Of a stretch of DNA of 64,000 nt, positions 47,930 through 57,520 are shown piece after piece; positions within the stretch are counted from its first letter, which is position 1; each line of letters begins with the position of its first letter. Position numbers and translations under genes: made by a program. The notes below the pieces were generated by a model, which was given only the letters and a program-made list of their open reading frames with translations, did no database searches and was not told the DNA's origin. This DNA comes from Bacteroidales bacterium (GTDB lineage: Bacteria; Bacteroidota; Bacteroidia; Bacteroidales; F082): NCBI GenBank assembly GCA_015491905.1, contig WGGC01000169.1:1-64000 (forward strand), in the 5' to 3' direction.

Positions 47930-50900
47930 ATGAAAGCGACAAATATATTTGAAACAGGCTGGGAAGTATGCAACAAGGTAGGAGGAATATACACAGTAAT
48001 TTCTACCAAATGTAAAAGTATGGTAGAAGAGTATGGAGACAATTATATTTTAATTGGCCCGGATGTCTGGAAAGAAACAACTGAAAACCCTGATTTTATT
48101 GAAGATAAAAAATTATTTCCCGACTGGGAATCCGTTGCGGAACAGCAAGGGTTAAAAATTAAAATAGGAAGATGGAATATCCCGGCCAAACCTATTGTTA
48201 TCCTTGTTGGGTTTACCTATTTATACCCTAAAAAAAATGAAATTTTTGCACATTTCTGGGAAGAATATAAACTTGATTCTCTTTCAGGAGGCTGGGACTA
48301 TATTGAGCCTGCAATTTTTGGTTATGCAGCCGGTCAGGTCATAGAAAGTTTCACAAAATTTTACCTGACAAAGGGACAGGAAATCGCTGCTCAATTTCAT
48401 GAGTGGATGACCGGAACAGGTATTTTATACCTTAAAGAAAATATGCCTGCAATAGGAACTATTTTCACAACTCATGCAACAGTTTTGGGTCGTTCCATTG
48501 CTGGAAATGGACTTCCTCTTTATGAAAAATTATCAGAATACAACCCACAGAAAATGGCAGAGCAATTTAATGTGATAAGTAAAAATTCACTGGAAACATT
48601 AAGTGCCAAACATGCTGATTCATTTACAACTGTAAGTTTAATAACATCTAAAGAATGTGAATATTTTCTTGGAGAAGATGCTGATTTTATTACTTTGAAC
48701 GGGTTTGATAATCAATTTATTCCTTCAGATGAGAAATTAAAGGAAATAAAAAATTCTGCAAGGAACAAAATTTTAAATATTGCCTCAAAACTTACACAAA
48801 TCACTTATGATTCTAACACGCATTTAATTCTTAATAGCGGCAGATATGAATTTAAAAATAAAGGAGTAGATGTTTTTATTAAATCACTTGCAAAATTAGA
48901 CAAAAACCCAAATGTCTCAGACCGGATTATTGCAGTTATAGCTGTTCCCACAGCACATAAGGGTGCCGAAGATATATTTACAGGAAATGTCCTTGAAGGA
49001 GTTTCTTCAAAAAATCCTTATTTAACACATAAACTTTCTAGTCCGGAAAATGATCCCATTTTAAAAGCTGTGAAAGAAAACGGGTTGCTCAATAATCAGG
49101 AAAACAAAGTACATATTATTTTTATTCCTGCATATTTAAATAAAAATGATGGAGTTATTAATCTATCTTATTATGATTTTCTTCCGGCATTTGATTATAC
49201 AGTATTCCCATCTTATTATGAACCTTGGGGATATACACCAATGGAAAGTATAGCTTTTGGAATTCCAACAGTAACTACAAATTATGCAGGCTTTGGTTCA
49301 TGGATTGAAGAAAATTACGGAGATGATACCGAATCTATTCTGGTAGCAAACAGAAAAAAGCTGTCAGACGAAGATGTTGCAAATAAAATTGCAGATAAAA
49401 TAGCAACTTTTTTTAAATCAGGAGATGAAAAGTCCGCTTCTCAGGAAGCAAAAAAGATTTCCAAAAAATTATTATGGACAAATCTTAAATACAATTATTT
49501 TAAAGCCTGGAATCAGGCAATAGAAATAGCAAAAGACCGAAAAGACAGCGACAATCAGCAATGGAAAATACCTGAGAATTTACTTATTGAGCCTATCGGT
49601 GATGGAAGCAGTCCCACATGGAAACATGTTATTGTAGAACCCGAATTACCAAAAACATTACTTCCTCTTAAAGAATTAGCATTTAATCTTTGGTGGTCGT
49701 GGAATACGGAAGCTGTTGAATTATTTGAAAGCATTGATCCCGTACAGTGGTTGGAAAAAAACAGAAATCCTGTAGTATTTATAGAATCCTTTTCACTGGA
49801 AACAATTGAAAAGCTAAGTAATGATGAGATTTTTTTAAAAAAATTAAATACAGTTTATAACTCTTTTAAAGAGTATATAGATGAAGGCAGAAGGAAAAAG
49901 TCTGATTTAATAGCATACTTCAGTATGGAGTATGGATTACACAATAGTGTGAAAACATATTCAGGCGGTTTAGGTATACTTGCCGGAGATTATTTAAAAC
50001 AAGTTAGCGATAGCAATGTTAACCTTGTAGCTATTGGACTGATGTATAGACAAGGATATTTTACTCAGATTATCAGCCACTTGGGTGATCAGATATCAAA
50101 TTACGACATTCAGGATGCCAGTCAGCTGCCTCTTACATCTGTTAGAGACAAAGAAGGAAATTCAATTCGGGTTTCTGTTGCTTATCCGGGAAGGATAGTA
50201 AAAGCAAAGGCCTGGTTATTAAAGGTTGGAAGAGTGCATCTTTATTTATTGGATACTAATATTGCTGACAATAATGATACAGACAGAAAGCTTTCTGCAC
50301 AACTTTATGGTGGTGATAATGAACACAGGTTAAAGCAGGAAATGCTTTTAGGCCTTGGTGGAATCAGGCTTTTGGAAGAACTAAATATAAAACCCGCAAT
50401 ATTCCATAGTAATGAAGGGCATTCTGCTTTTATTGGTCTTGAAAGGATAAAAAACCTGATTGAAGAGGAACATTTAACTTACGATGCAGCCGTTGAATAT
50501 GTGCGGGCAACAACTTTATTTACCACACACACACCTGTTCCTGCAGGCCACGACAGGTTTGAAGAACATTTAATACGGGCATACCTATCTCATTTTGCCG
50601 ATCATTTTTCCATATCATGGGATGAATTTATGGCGTTAGGGAGGTTTAAACCTAAAGATCTTAATGAAAGTTTTTCTATGAGTGTACTTGCCACAAAACT
50701 TTCAAGAGAGGTAAACGGAGTTAGTAAGATTCATGGACGTGTTTCCAGAGAAATGTTTCAACCCTTGTACCCAGGTTATTATACTGAAGAAATAAATATT
50801 GGGTATGTTACTAATGGTGTGCATTATTTTACATGGGCAGATAAATTGTGGCAAAATTTATATGCTGACAATTTTAACGATGGGTTTATAAAACATCAGT

Positions 50901-52147
50901 CTGAAGAACAATATTGGGAAAAAATTTATGACGTCTCTGATGAAGACATTTGGAGCAATCGTAAAAAAATTAAAACTCAACTTATTTCTTATGTAAAAGA
51001 ACATTTAAAACATGATTTAACACAACGGCAGGAAAACCCAAAACTTACTATAAAATCATTGGAATTTATCAATGAAGATTGTCTGATATTTGGATTTGCA
51101 CGAAGATTTGCAACATATAAACGCGCACACCTATTATTTACTGACACAAATCGCCTGGCTAAAATAGTAAACAACCCTAATCAACAGGTTATATTTCTTT
51201 TTGCAGGAAAAGCTCATCCTAATGATAAAGCCGGGCAAGATTTAATAAAAAGAATAATTGAAATCTCAAAACAAGATGCCTTCGTTGGGAAAATAATTTT
51301 CCTGGAAAATTATGACATGATAATGGGTAAAACGTTAACAAGTGGCGTTGATGTGTGGCTCAACACACCTACGCGACCATTAGAAGCATCCGGAACCAGT
51401 GGAGAAAAAGCAGTTATGAATGGTGTAATGAATTTTAGTGTTTTAGATGGCTGGTGGGCAGAAGGTTATCGTCCAAATACCGGCTGGGCAATAACTGATT
51501 CCAGAACTTATCCAAATCAAGAATTACAAGATCAACTTGATGCGGAAATTATATATAATACAATTGAGAATGAAATTATTCCTACATTTTTCGATAAAAA
51601 TAAAAAGGGCTATTCTCAAAAATGGATAGATAGAATAAAAAATACTATTGCCACAATTGCACCACATTTTACCATGGAGAGAATGTTAAATGATTATCAA
51701 AATAAATATTATATACCATTAGCAAAAAATAGTGATATTTTCAAAAAAGATCACTTTCATAAAACAAGATTACTAGCATTATGGAAACAAAAAGTTTTGC
51801 AAAATTGGGAACAAATTAATGTTGAGTCAATTTCAATTCCAGATACAAAACACAGGCATCTAACCTACGGAAAACACTTTTCAGCAAAAATAATTATCGA
51901 TTTGGCAGGACTTTCTGTTAATGATATTGGAATAGAAATAGTAATGGGAACGAAAATAGATAGTGATATTCAAAATATTTTATTTAAAAAAGAATTAAAA
52001 GGAAAACAAGAAAAAGAAGGAAGAGCAATTTATTCTTGCAGATTCCCACTAACTATAGGTGGTAAGATTAATTATTCATTCCGAATTTTTCCAAAAAATG
52101 AAATGCTATCTTCCAGAATGGATTTCCCCCTTGTTAAGTGGATATAA
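47930..52147 (+). CDS. Fusion of GT3 glycogen synthase and GT35 alpha-glucan phosphorylase
   Basis: N-terminal ETGWEVCNKVGGIYTVISTK, FPSYYEPWGYTPMESIAFGIPTVTTN; C-terminal AYFSMEYGLHNSVKTYSGGLGILAGDYLK, EGHSAF, RPLEASGTSGEKAVMNGVMNFSVLDGWWAEGY. Confidence 0.95.
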   Translation: MKATNIFETGWEVCNKVGGIYTVISTKCKSMVEEYGDNYILIGPDVWKETTENPDFIEDKKLFPDWESVAEQQGLKIKIGRWNIPAKPIVILVGFTYLYPKKNEIFAHFWEEYKLDSLSGGWDYIEPAIFGYAAGQVIESFTKFYLTKGQEIAAQFHEWMTGTGILYLKENMPAIGTIFTTHATVLGRSIAGNGLPLYEKLSEYNPQKMAEQFNVISKNSLETLSAKHADSFTTVSLITSKECEYFLGEDADFITLNGFDNQFIPSDEKLKEIKNSARNKILNIASKLTQITYDSNTHLILNSGRYEFKNKGVDVFIKSLAKLDKNPNVSDRIIAVIAVPTAHKGAEDIFTGNVLEGVSSKNPYLTHKLSSPENDPILKAVKENGLLNNQENKVHIIFIPAYLNKNDGVINLSYYDFLPAFDYTVFPSYYEPWGYTPMESIAFGIPTVTTNYAGFGSWIEENYGDDTESILVANRKKLSDEDVANKIADKIATFFKSGDEKSASQEAKKISKKLLWTNLKYNYFKAWNQAIEIAKDRKDSDNQQWKIPENLLIEPIGDGSSPTWKHVIVEPELPKTLLPLKELAFNLWWSWNTEAVELFESIDPVQWLEKNRNPVVFIESFSLETIEKLSNDEIFLKKLNTVYNSFKEYIDEGRRKKSDLIAYFSMEYGLHNSVKTYSGGLGILAGDYLKQVSDSNVNLVAIGLMYRQGYFTQIISHLGDQISNYDIQDASQLPLTSVRDKEGNSIRVSVAYPGRIVKAKAWLLKVGRVHLYLLDTNIADNNDTDRKLSAQLYGGDNEHRLKQEMLLGLGGIRLLEELNIKPAIFHSNEGHSAFIGLERIKNLIEEEHLTYDAAVEYVRATTLFTTHTPVPAGHDRFEEHLIRAYLSHFADHFSISWDEFMALGRFKPKDLNESFSMSVLATKLSREVNGVSKIHGRVSREMFQPLYPGYYTEEINIGYVTNGVHYFTWADKLWQNLYADNFNDGFIKHQSEEQYWEKIYDVSDEDIWSNRKKIKTQLISYVKEHLKHDLTQRQENPKLTIKSLEFINEDCLIFGFARRFATYKRAHLLFTDTNRLAKIVNNPNQQVIFLFAGKAHPNDKAGQDLIKRIIEISKQDAFVGKIIFLENYDMIMGKTLTSGVDVWLNTPTRPLEASGTSGEKAVMNGVMNFSVLDGWWAEGYRPNTGWAITDSRTYPNQELQDQLDAEIIYNTIENEIIPTFFDKNKKGYSQKWIDRIKNTIATIAPHFTMERMLNDYQNKYYIPLAKNSDIFKKDHFHKTRLLALWKQKVLQNWEQINVESISIPDTKHRHLTYGKHFSAKIIIDLAGLSVNDIGIEIVMGTKIDSDIQNILFKKELKGKQEKEGRAIYSCRFPLTIGGKINYSFRIFPKNEMLSSRMDFPLVKWI

Positions 52148-52154
52148 ATACATA

Positions 52155-52200
52155 AAAATACTTTCTTTCTATATTTAAAAGAATAGGAAGAAAGTATTTT
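52155..52200. terminator. Bidirectional terminator between convergent genes
   Basis: 13-bp stem aaaatactttctt/aagaaagtatttt with 20-nt loop. Confidence 0.6.
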
Positions 52201-53183
52201 CATAATTTATCACCTTCTTTCATCTCACCTTTTAATTTCTTTTTTAATCCAATTTTTTCCCTTATAATTTTAGTACTATAGTCCATTTCAAAACCAATTA
52301 AAATAATCAGAGAATTATAATATATCCAAACAAGAAGTAAAATTAATGAACCTATAGAACCATATAGCAGATTATACCGAGAAAAGTTCTCAAAATATAA
52401 CTTTAGCAATATTCCACCACCAAGAAATAAAAATGTAGCAAAAAGAGATCCTATTGTAATAAATTTATATTTTATTGAAGTAAGGGTCTTTAATTGCCCA
52501 AAATAATACAAAATAGATGTACTGAACATTGCAGCCATTAATATGATAAGCCACCGTATAACTTGTAAAGCCAGAATAGACAAACTGCTAGTAATAATTT
52601 TGTTAACCACTAACTCTTTAATCATTAATTCACCAAAAGCTAAAAGGGATACAGAAACAAATGTTAATAACGCTAAAATAATCATTAAAAAGAATGCCAC
52701 AATTTTTTGTTTCCACCATGGTCTTGACACAGGTTGGTGATAACTTTGATTAAAACCTTCAATAATAGCATCTACACCATTGGTCGCAAAATAAATAGCT
52801 GTAAAAAATACTAAAGACAACAATTTTTGATTGGGTCTGGTTACTACCCCTTCAATAGTACTTTTAACGAGAGAGTATATATTGGATGGAATTAATTCAG
52901 AAATCATATCCATTAAATAATCCTGATAATGCAAACTCGTCATAAATGGAATAAGTGTAAAAACAAATAAAATAAAAGGAATCAATGCCAAAAAGAAATT
53001 AAAAGCAATAGCAGAAGCCCTATATGTTATCACACCATTAAAAACCCCTTTAAAAAAAATCCGCATTACCAAATAAAGAGGAATCCCGGCAGACCCTGGT
53101 ATTAAGATAGTCCTATAATAACTCCTCCATTTTATTAAAAATGGCTGCAATGCTTGCTTTAATTTTTGCGGAATAATTTTCAT
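52200..53183 (-). CDS. YihY/virulence factor BrkB family membrane protein
   Basis: YRASAIAFNFFLALIPFILFVFTLIPF, TNGVDAIIEGFNQSYHQPVSRPWWKQKI, LYGSIGSLILLLVWIYYNSLIILIGFEMDYS. Confidence 0.93.
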   Translation of the reverse strand: MKIIPQKLKQALQPFLIKWRSYYRTILIPGSAGIPLYLVMRIFFKGVFNGVITYRASAIAFNFFLALIPFILFVFTLIPFMTSLHYQDYLMDMISELIPSNIYSLVKSTIEGVVTRPNQKLLSLVFFTAIYFATNGVDAIIEGFNQSYHQPVSRPWWKQKIVAFFLMIILALLTFVSVSLLAFGELMIKELVVNKIITSSLSILALQVIRWLIILMAAMFSTSILYYFGQLKTLTSIKYKFITIGSLFATFLFLGGGILLKLYFENFSRYNLLYGSIGSLILLLVWIYYNSLIILIGFEMDYSTKIIREKIGLKKKLKGEMKEGDKL

Positions 53184-53230
53184 AAAATAATTTAAATATA
53201 ATTAGCCGCCTATTTTAAATATATAAGTAA

Positions 53231-54067
53231 TCAAATTACAGCTTTTAAACTTATATCAAGACTTTTTATTTGATGAGTTAAAGCACCAATAGAAATATAA
53301 TCAACACCTGTTTCTGCATACAATCTCAGTGTTTGTTCATTAATTCCTCCTGAAGCTTCAGTTTCATATTTTTTATCAATTATTTTTACAGCTTTCTTCA
53401 AATCAGCAGGGCTAAAATTATCCAACATAATCCGGTGTATTCCTCCTACAGAAATAATTTCATGTAATTCTTCAAAGCTCCTTGCTTCAATTTCAATTTT
53501 TAAATCAAGGTCATTATTCTCAAGATAAGTATGTATTTTCTCAATAGATTGTTTTATGCCTCCGGCAAAATCAATATGATTATCTTTAATCATTACCATA
53601 TCATACAAACCAAAACGATGATTATAACCACCACCAGCTTTTACAGCCATTTTTTCAACAAGTCGGTTACAAGGAGTAGTTTTACGGGTATCCAACAATT
53701 TCACAGGAAGATCATCAACCATATTTAAAAGAACCCTAGTATAAGTAGCAATACCACTCATCCTTTGTATAAAATTTAATGACAATCGTTCTGCAGATAG
53801 CATGGATAAGGCACTTCCGGAAATTTCCATTAAAATATCACCTTTCTCAATTTCTTGTCCATCAGAAACAAACCTGTTAATCTGCAAATTACTGTCAACA
53901 GTTTTAAAAACGAGGGCTGCAACATCAATTCCGGCAACAACACCACTTTCTTTGGCAATCATAACCGTTTTTCCTTTTTCTGTTTTAGGAACCAAGGCAA
54001 GGGAAGTATGATCACCCTCACCTAAATCTTCTTCAAGGGCTTTATTAATTAAATCTTCTAAATTCAT
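53231..54067 (-). CDS. nadC: Nicotinate-nucleotide diphosphorylase (carboxylating)
   Basis: LLDTRKTTPCNRLVEKMAVKAGGGYNHRFGLYDMVMIKDNHI, EIEARSFEEL, EASGGINEQTLRLYAETGVDYISIGALTH. Confidence 0.97.
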   Translation of the reverse strand: MNLEDLINKALEEDLGEGDHTSLALVPKTEKGKTVMIAKESGVVAGIDVAALVFKTVDSNLQINRFVSDGQEIEKGDILMEISGSALSMLSAERLSLNFIQRMSGIATYTRVLLNMVDDLPVKLLDTRKTTPCNRLVEKMAVKAGGGYNHRFGLYDMVMIKDNHIDFAGGIKQSIEKIHTYLENNDLDLKIEIEARSFEELHEIISVGGIHRIMLDNFSPADLKKAVKIIDKKYETEASGGINEQTLRLYAETGVDYISIGALTHQIKSLDISLKAVI

Positions 54068-54098
54068 ATTCTATACATTAATTAAAGTTCTCCAATTT

Positions 54099-54494
54099 TT
54101 AATAAAATTCTTTTTGAATTTCAATTTGCTGAATAAACAAACCTTTAGGGTCAGGAGAAAACAAAAAATAAGAACTCCAAACAGATTTTCCATTCTTAAA
54201 CCGTCCAATTATATAATAATTTTCACCGGTAACTCCTGATTTATCAATAAAAAATTTAATTGAGGGGTGCTTTTTCAAAAAGTTTTTTAATCTTTCTTTT
54301 GCTGGCTGGGCTTCCAGAAAATCGTTTTTATTATTTATACTTAAGCTTACAAACCCCTTAAAATATTTATTTATTGATGTAATATCATCATTATTTAAGG
54401 CAGAGACAATGTCGTTATTTATCTGACTATTATCCTGGTATCCTAAAGAAACAAAAATAAATATAAAAAAAACAGTTAAAATTCTGGTTAACAT
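54099..54494 (-). CDS. DUF4783-like secreted small protein
   Basis: Signal-like MLTRILTVFFIFIFVSLG (ATG at 54494 rather than track start 54518); adjacent to nadC; INNDIVSALNNDDITSINKYFKGFVSLSI. Confidence 0.65.
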   Translation of the reverse strand: MLTRILTVFFIFIFVSLGYQDNSQINNDIVSALNNDDITSINKYFKGFVSLSINNKNDFLEAQPAKERLKNFLKKHPSIKFFIDKSGVTGENYYIIGRFKNGKSVWSSYFLFSPDPKGLFIQQIEIQKEFY

Positions 54495-54607
54495 TTCTAT
54501 TTTTCTCTTTTTTTTCAAAAGTAATCATTTCAAGGATATTTATTTACTAAAAAAGTTTTTTTATAAAAGCTGAATTTCTATTACATTTGAAGCATATTTT
54601 AAAATTT

Positions 54608-55333
54608 ATGAAAAGCAGGAATATAACTTTATTTTTTAGCAGTATTTTATTTTTAATAATTTTATTTCCCGCATGTCATTCATCAAAAAATGACAACAAC
54701 ACTAAGGAATTTAATTCAAGAGTCAAAAAGCTAAATAAAAGTATCAATAAGGTAGACAATACTATTACATTATTTGATAGCTTACAAAATGAGTTAAATA
54801 AAATAAACAAGGATTTAGCTGAAGGAAAAATCACTGTTAAAGAAGCCCTAAATAAAAAAAATATTCTGGAAAAAAATCTGGGTAGAAAGGTTGCACGTAC
54901 AACAAATTATCATCCGGCAAAAAATTTTCCTGATTGGGCAAAAGCATTGGGTTTAACTCCTCCAAAGGGTATGAAGCTGGATTCCGACTATTCCCAAATA
55001 ACTTCTGTTAACAATCCAGACGAGGGCTTTAACTCTGTTTTAATGGTATATAAAAGCAATTACAATATTGCTATGCAACAAGCCGCCGAAATTGCAAAAA
55101 AAGCTCATATTCCATTAATTAAAGAATATAAGGCAGCTTTTGAAATGAAAAAAAAATATAATGAAGAGATTGTAAAAGGAGCCGTTTATATGAATTTTGA
55201 ACCTGGAGATCCATCACAACCTAAATATGCCATTGCTATTACTGTTGATGAAAATGGTTTATTAACAATTAGTGCTACTAACACTCGTCAAATGGAAAAC
55301 CAACTAATTAAAGATAAAACTAATTTACCTTAA
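54608..55333 (+). CDS. Hypothetical lipoprotein
   Basis: MKSRNITLFFSSILFLIILFPACHSS lipobox; coiled-coil; track start 54587 (TTG) overlaps a TACATTTG promoter motif. Confidence 0.65.
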   Translation: MKSRNITLFFSSILFLIILFPACHSSKNDNNTKEFNSRVKKLNKSINKVDNTITLFDSLQNELNKINKDLAEGKITVKEALNKKNILEKNLGRKVARTTNYHPAKNFPDWAKALGLTPPKGMKLDSDYSQITSVNNPDEGFNSVLMVYKSNYNIAMQQAAEIAKKAHIPLIKEYKAAFEMKKKYNEEIVKGAVYMNFEPGDPSQPKYAIAITVDENGLLTISATNTRQMENQLIKDKTNLP

Positions 55334-55376
55334 TATATTCATTATAAAAAACACTTCATCTTAATAATTATAAAAC

Positions 55377-56057
55377 ATGAATATTGTAGTTACCGGGGCG
55401 GGAAAAGGGATAGGTAAAGAAACTGTTATAGAATTGGCAGATAAAGGCCACAAGGTTTTTGCACTTTCCAGAAACATTTATTCATCTGATTTTCCTGAAC
55501 ACCTGCAAAAAAATATTTCAATTCTTCCTTTTGATTTAACCAAAAAAGATTTCACTCCTTTAACAGAATTAATAAAAGATTCATTTAATAAAATTGATGG
55601 GTTAATTAATAATGCCGGAGTGTTAATAGCAAAACCTTTTATGGAATTTACAGAAAAAGATTTCGATTATCTTTTTAATGTAAATGTTAAAGCACCTTTT
55701 CGTCTTATTCAAGCTCTTTCACCTATGATGTCAAAAAACAGTCATATTTTAAATATTTCAAGTATTGGAGGCTTTCAAGGAAGTGTTAAATTTCCAGGAT
55801 TATCGTTATATAGTGCAGGAAAGGGGGCTCTTTCAATATTAACAGAGAGTTTAGCTGAAGAACTAAAAGAAAAAGATATCAGGGTGAATGCTTTGGCGTT
55901 AGGAGCAACCCAAACAGAAATGCTGGAAAAAGCTTTTCCCGGTTACAAAGCACCACTTTCAGCTCATAAAATGGCTCAATTTATTAGCTATTTTATTCTT
56001 AATGGGCATCATTTTTTTAACGGAAAAATACTACCGGTATCGCTTTCAACACCTTAA
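55377..56057 (+). CDS. Short-chain dehydrogenase/reductase
   Basis: VVTGAGKGIGKETVIELADKGHKV, LINNAGVLIAKPF, LYSAGKGALSILTESLAEEL. Confidence 0.93.
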   Translation: MNIVVTGAGKGIGKETVIELADKGHKVFALSRNIYSSDFPEHLQKNISILPFDLTKKDFTPLTELIKDSFNKIDGLINNAGVLIAKPFMEFTEKDFDYLFNVNVKAPFRLIQALSPMMSKNSHILNISSIGGFQGSVKFPGLSLYSAGKGALSILTESLAEELKEKDIRVNALALGATQTEMLEKAFPGYKAPLSAHKMAQFISYFILNGHHFFNGKILPVSLSTP

Positions 56058-56080
56058 TTCATCAAAATCAGTAAATAAAC

Positions 56081-56860
56081 ATGCGATTTATTAAGACAAA
56101 AATAGAAGGGAAATTAGGCCGTTTAATACTTGATAATGATAATAAAAGTAATTCTCTAAACTTAACTATGCTTGAAGAATTTAAAGCTGCTTTCGATAAT
56201 TTTAAACAAGAAAAATGCAGAGTAGTTTTAATTGAAGCAAAACCGAAAGCAAAAGTATGGTGTGCAGGTCTTCAAATCGATCAACTTCCAGACCCTTCAT
56301 TTGACCCAGTTCCATACGAATATGCGTTGGAAAAAATATTAAAATGTGTGGAAAATTTCCCGGGAATAGTAATTGCTATGATCAGTGGAAGTGTATGGGG
56401 AGGAGGATGTGAACTTGCTTTTTCCTGTGATATATTAATAGGTTCTCCATCAGCATCTTTTTCCATAACTCCTGCTAAGATAAGCGCACCTTATAATCCA
56501 AATCAGGTAAACCGTGTATTACAACGTGTAGGAAGCAATATTGCTTTGGAAATGTTTTCTACTGCTAACATCATGAATGCCAAAAGGGCAATAGAATTAG
56601 GAATTCTTAATCATCTCGTATCAGAAAATAAACTAAAAGATTTTACAAATAATTTGGCTGATAAGATTTTACAAAATGCACCATTAACAATAGCTCTGAT
56701 AAAAAAGCAGATTCATGAATTAGGCACAAGAACAGTAGAGCAATTAACAGCAGATGAGCAAAACAGAGCACTGATAAAACAAGTTTATAATAGTCATGAT
56801 TATAAGGAAGGTAAAAAAGCTTTTCTGGAGAAAAGAAAACCAAATTTCACAGGAGAATAA
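56081..56860 (+). CDS. scpB: Methylmalonyl-CoA decarboxylase-like enoyl-CoA hydratase/isomerase family protein
   Basis: ISGSVWGGGCELAFSCDILIGSPSASFSITPAKISAPYN and C-terminal HDYKEGKKAFLEKRKPNFTGE resemble E. coli ScpB (YgfG). Confidence 0.8.
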   Translation: MRFIKTKIEGKLGRLILDNDNKSNSLNLTMLEEFKAAFDNFKQEKCRVVLIEAKPKAKVWCAGLQIDQLPDPSFDPVPYEYALEKILKCVENFPGIVIAMISGSVWGGGCELAFSCDILIGSPSASFSITPAKISAPYNPNQVNRVLQRVGSNIALEMFSTANIMNAKRAIELGILNHLVSENKLKDFTNNLADKILQNAPLTIALIKKQIHELGTRTVEQLTADEQNRALIKQVYNSHDYKEGKKAFLEKRKPNFTGE

Positions 56861-56863
56861 TGA

Positions 56864-57520
56864 ATGTTCAAAACTATTTTATCCTTTTTTAAACCCCGGA
56901 AAAATATTTATAACAGTAAATATAATTATTTAGAAATAAAACAAGAAAAGGGTAAACAGGTATTAAACTCAACAGATGTTAATTATTCTTTTGGTAGTCT
57001 TCATAAGGTTTTTCAGAATACTTTTAAGCATATAAACCTAAATCTGTCGGACATTAAAAATGTATTGATTTTAGGATTCGGAGCTGGAAGTATTGCTCAT
57101 ATTTTAAGGTATGAATATAACTGGAATGGAAAAATAACAGGAGTAGAAATAGACAAAGAAGTAATAAATTTATCAAATAAGTATTTTAAACTTCAGCAAT
57201 TAAAAAATGTTCAGATAGAAATTACAGATGCCGAATATTTCGTTAACCAAACTACTCAAAAATTCGATTTAATAATAATTGATATTTTTCTTAATCTTGA
57301 AATACCAATAAAGTTTGACAGCAATCTATTTATAAAAAAAGTATATGAAATTCTCAATCCGGGAGGCTCTCTTATTTATAACAGATTAGCTATATCTTAT
57401 TCTGAAAAAGAAAGAACAAAAAAGTTATTAAAAATAATAACCAATCAGTTTTCTACACCAGGCTGTGTAAAAATACTAAACGTAAATAAATTTAATCAGG
57501 TTATAGTTTCAAAAAAATGA
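56864..57520 (+). CDS. Spermidine synthase-like class I SAM-dependent methyltransferase fold protein
   Basis: VLILGFGAGSIAHILRYEYNWNGKITGVEIDKEVINLSNKYF, DAEYFVNQTTQKFDLIIIDIF. Confidence 0.82.
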   Translation: MFKTILSFFKPRKNIYNSKYNYLEIKQEKGKQVLNSTDVNYSFGSLHKVFQNTFKHINLNLSDIKNVLILGFGAGSIAHILRYEYNWNGKITGVEIDKEVINLSNKYFKLQQLKNVQIEITDAEYFVNQTTQKFDLIIIDIFLNLEIPIKFDSNLFIKKVYEILNPGGSLIYNRLAISYSEKERTKKLLKIITNQFSTPGCVKILNVNKFNQVIVSKK

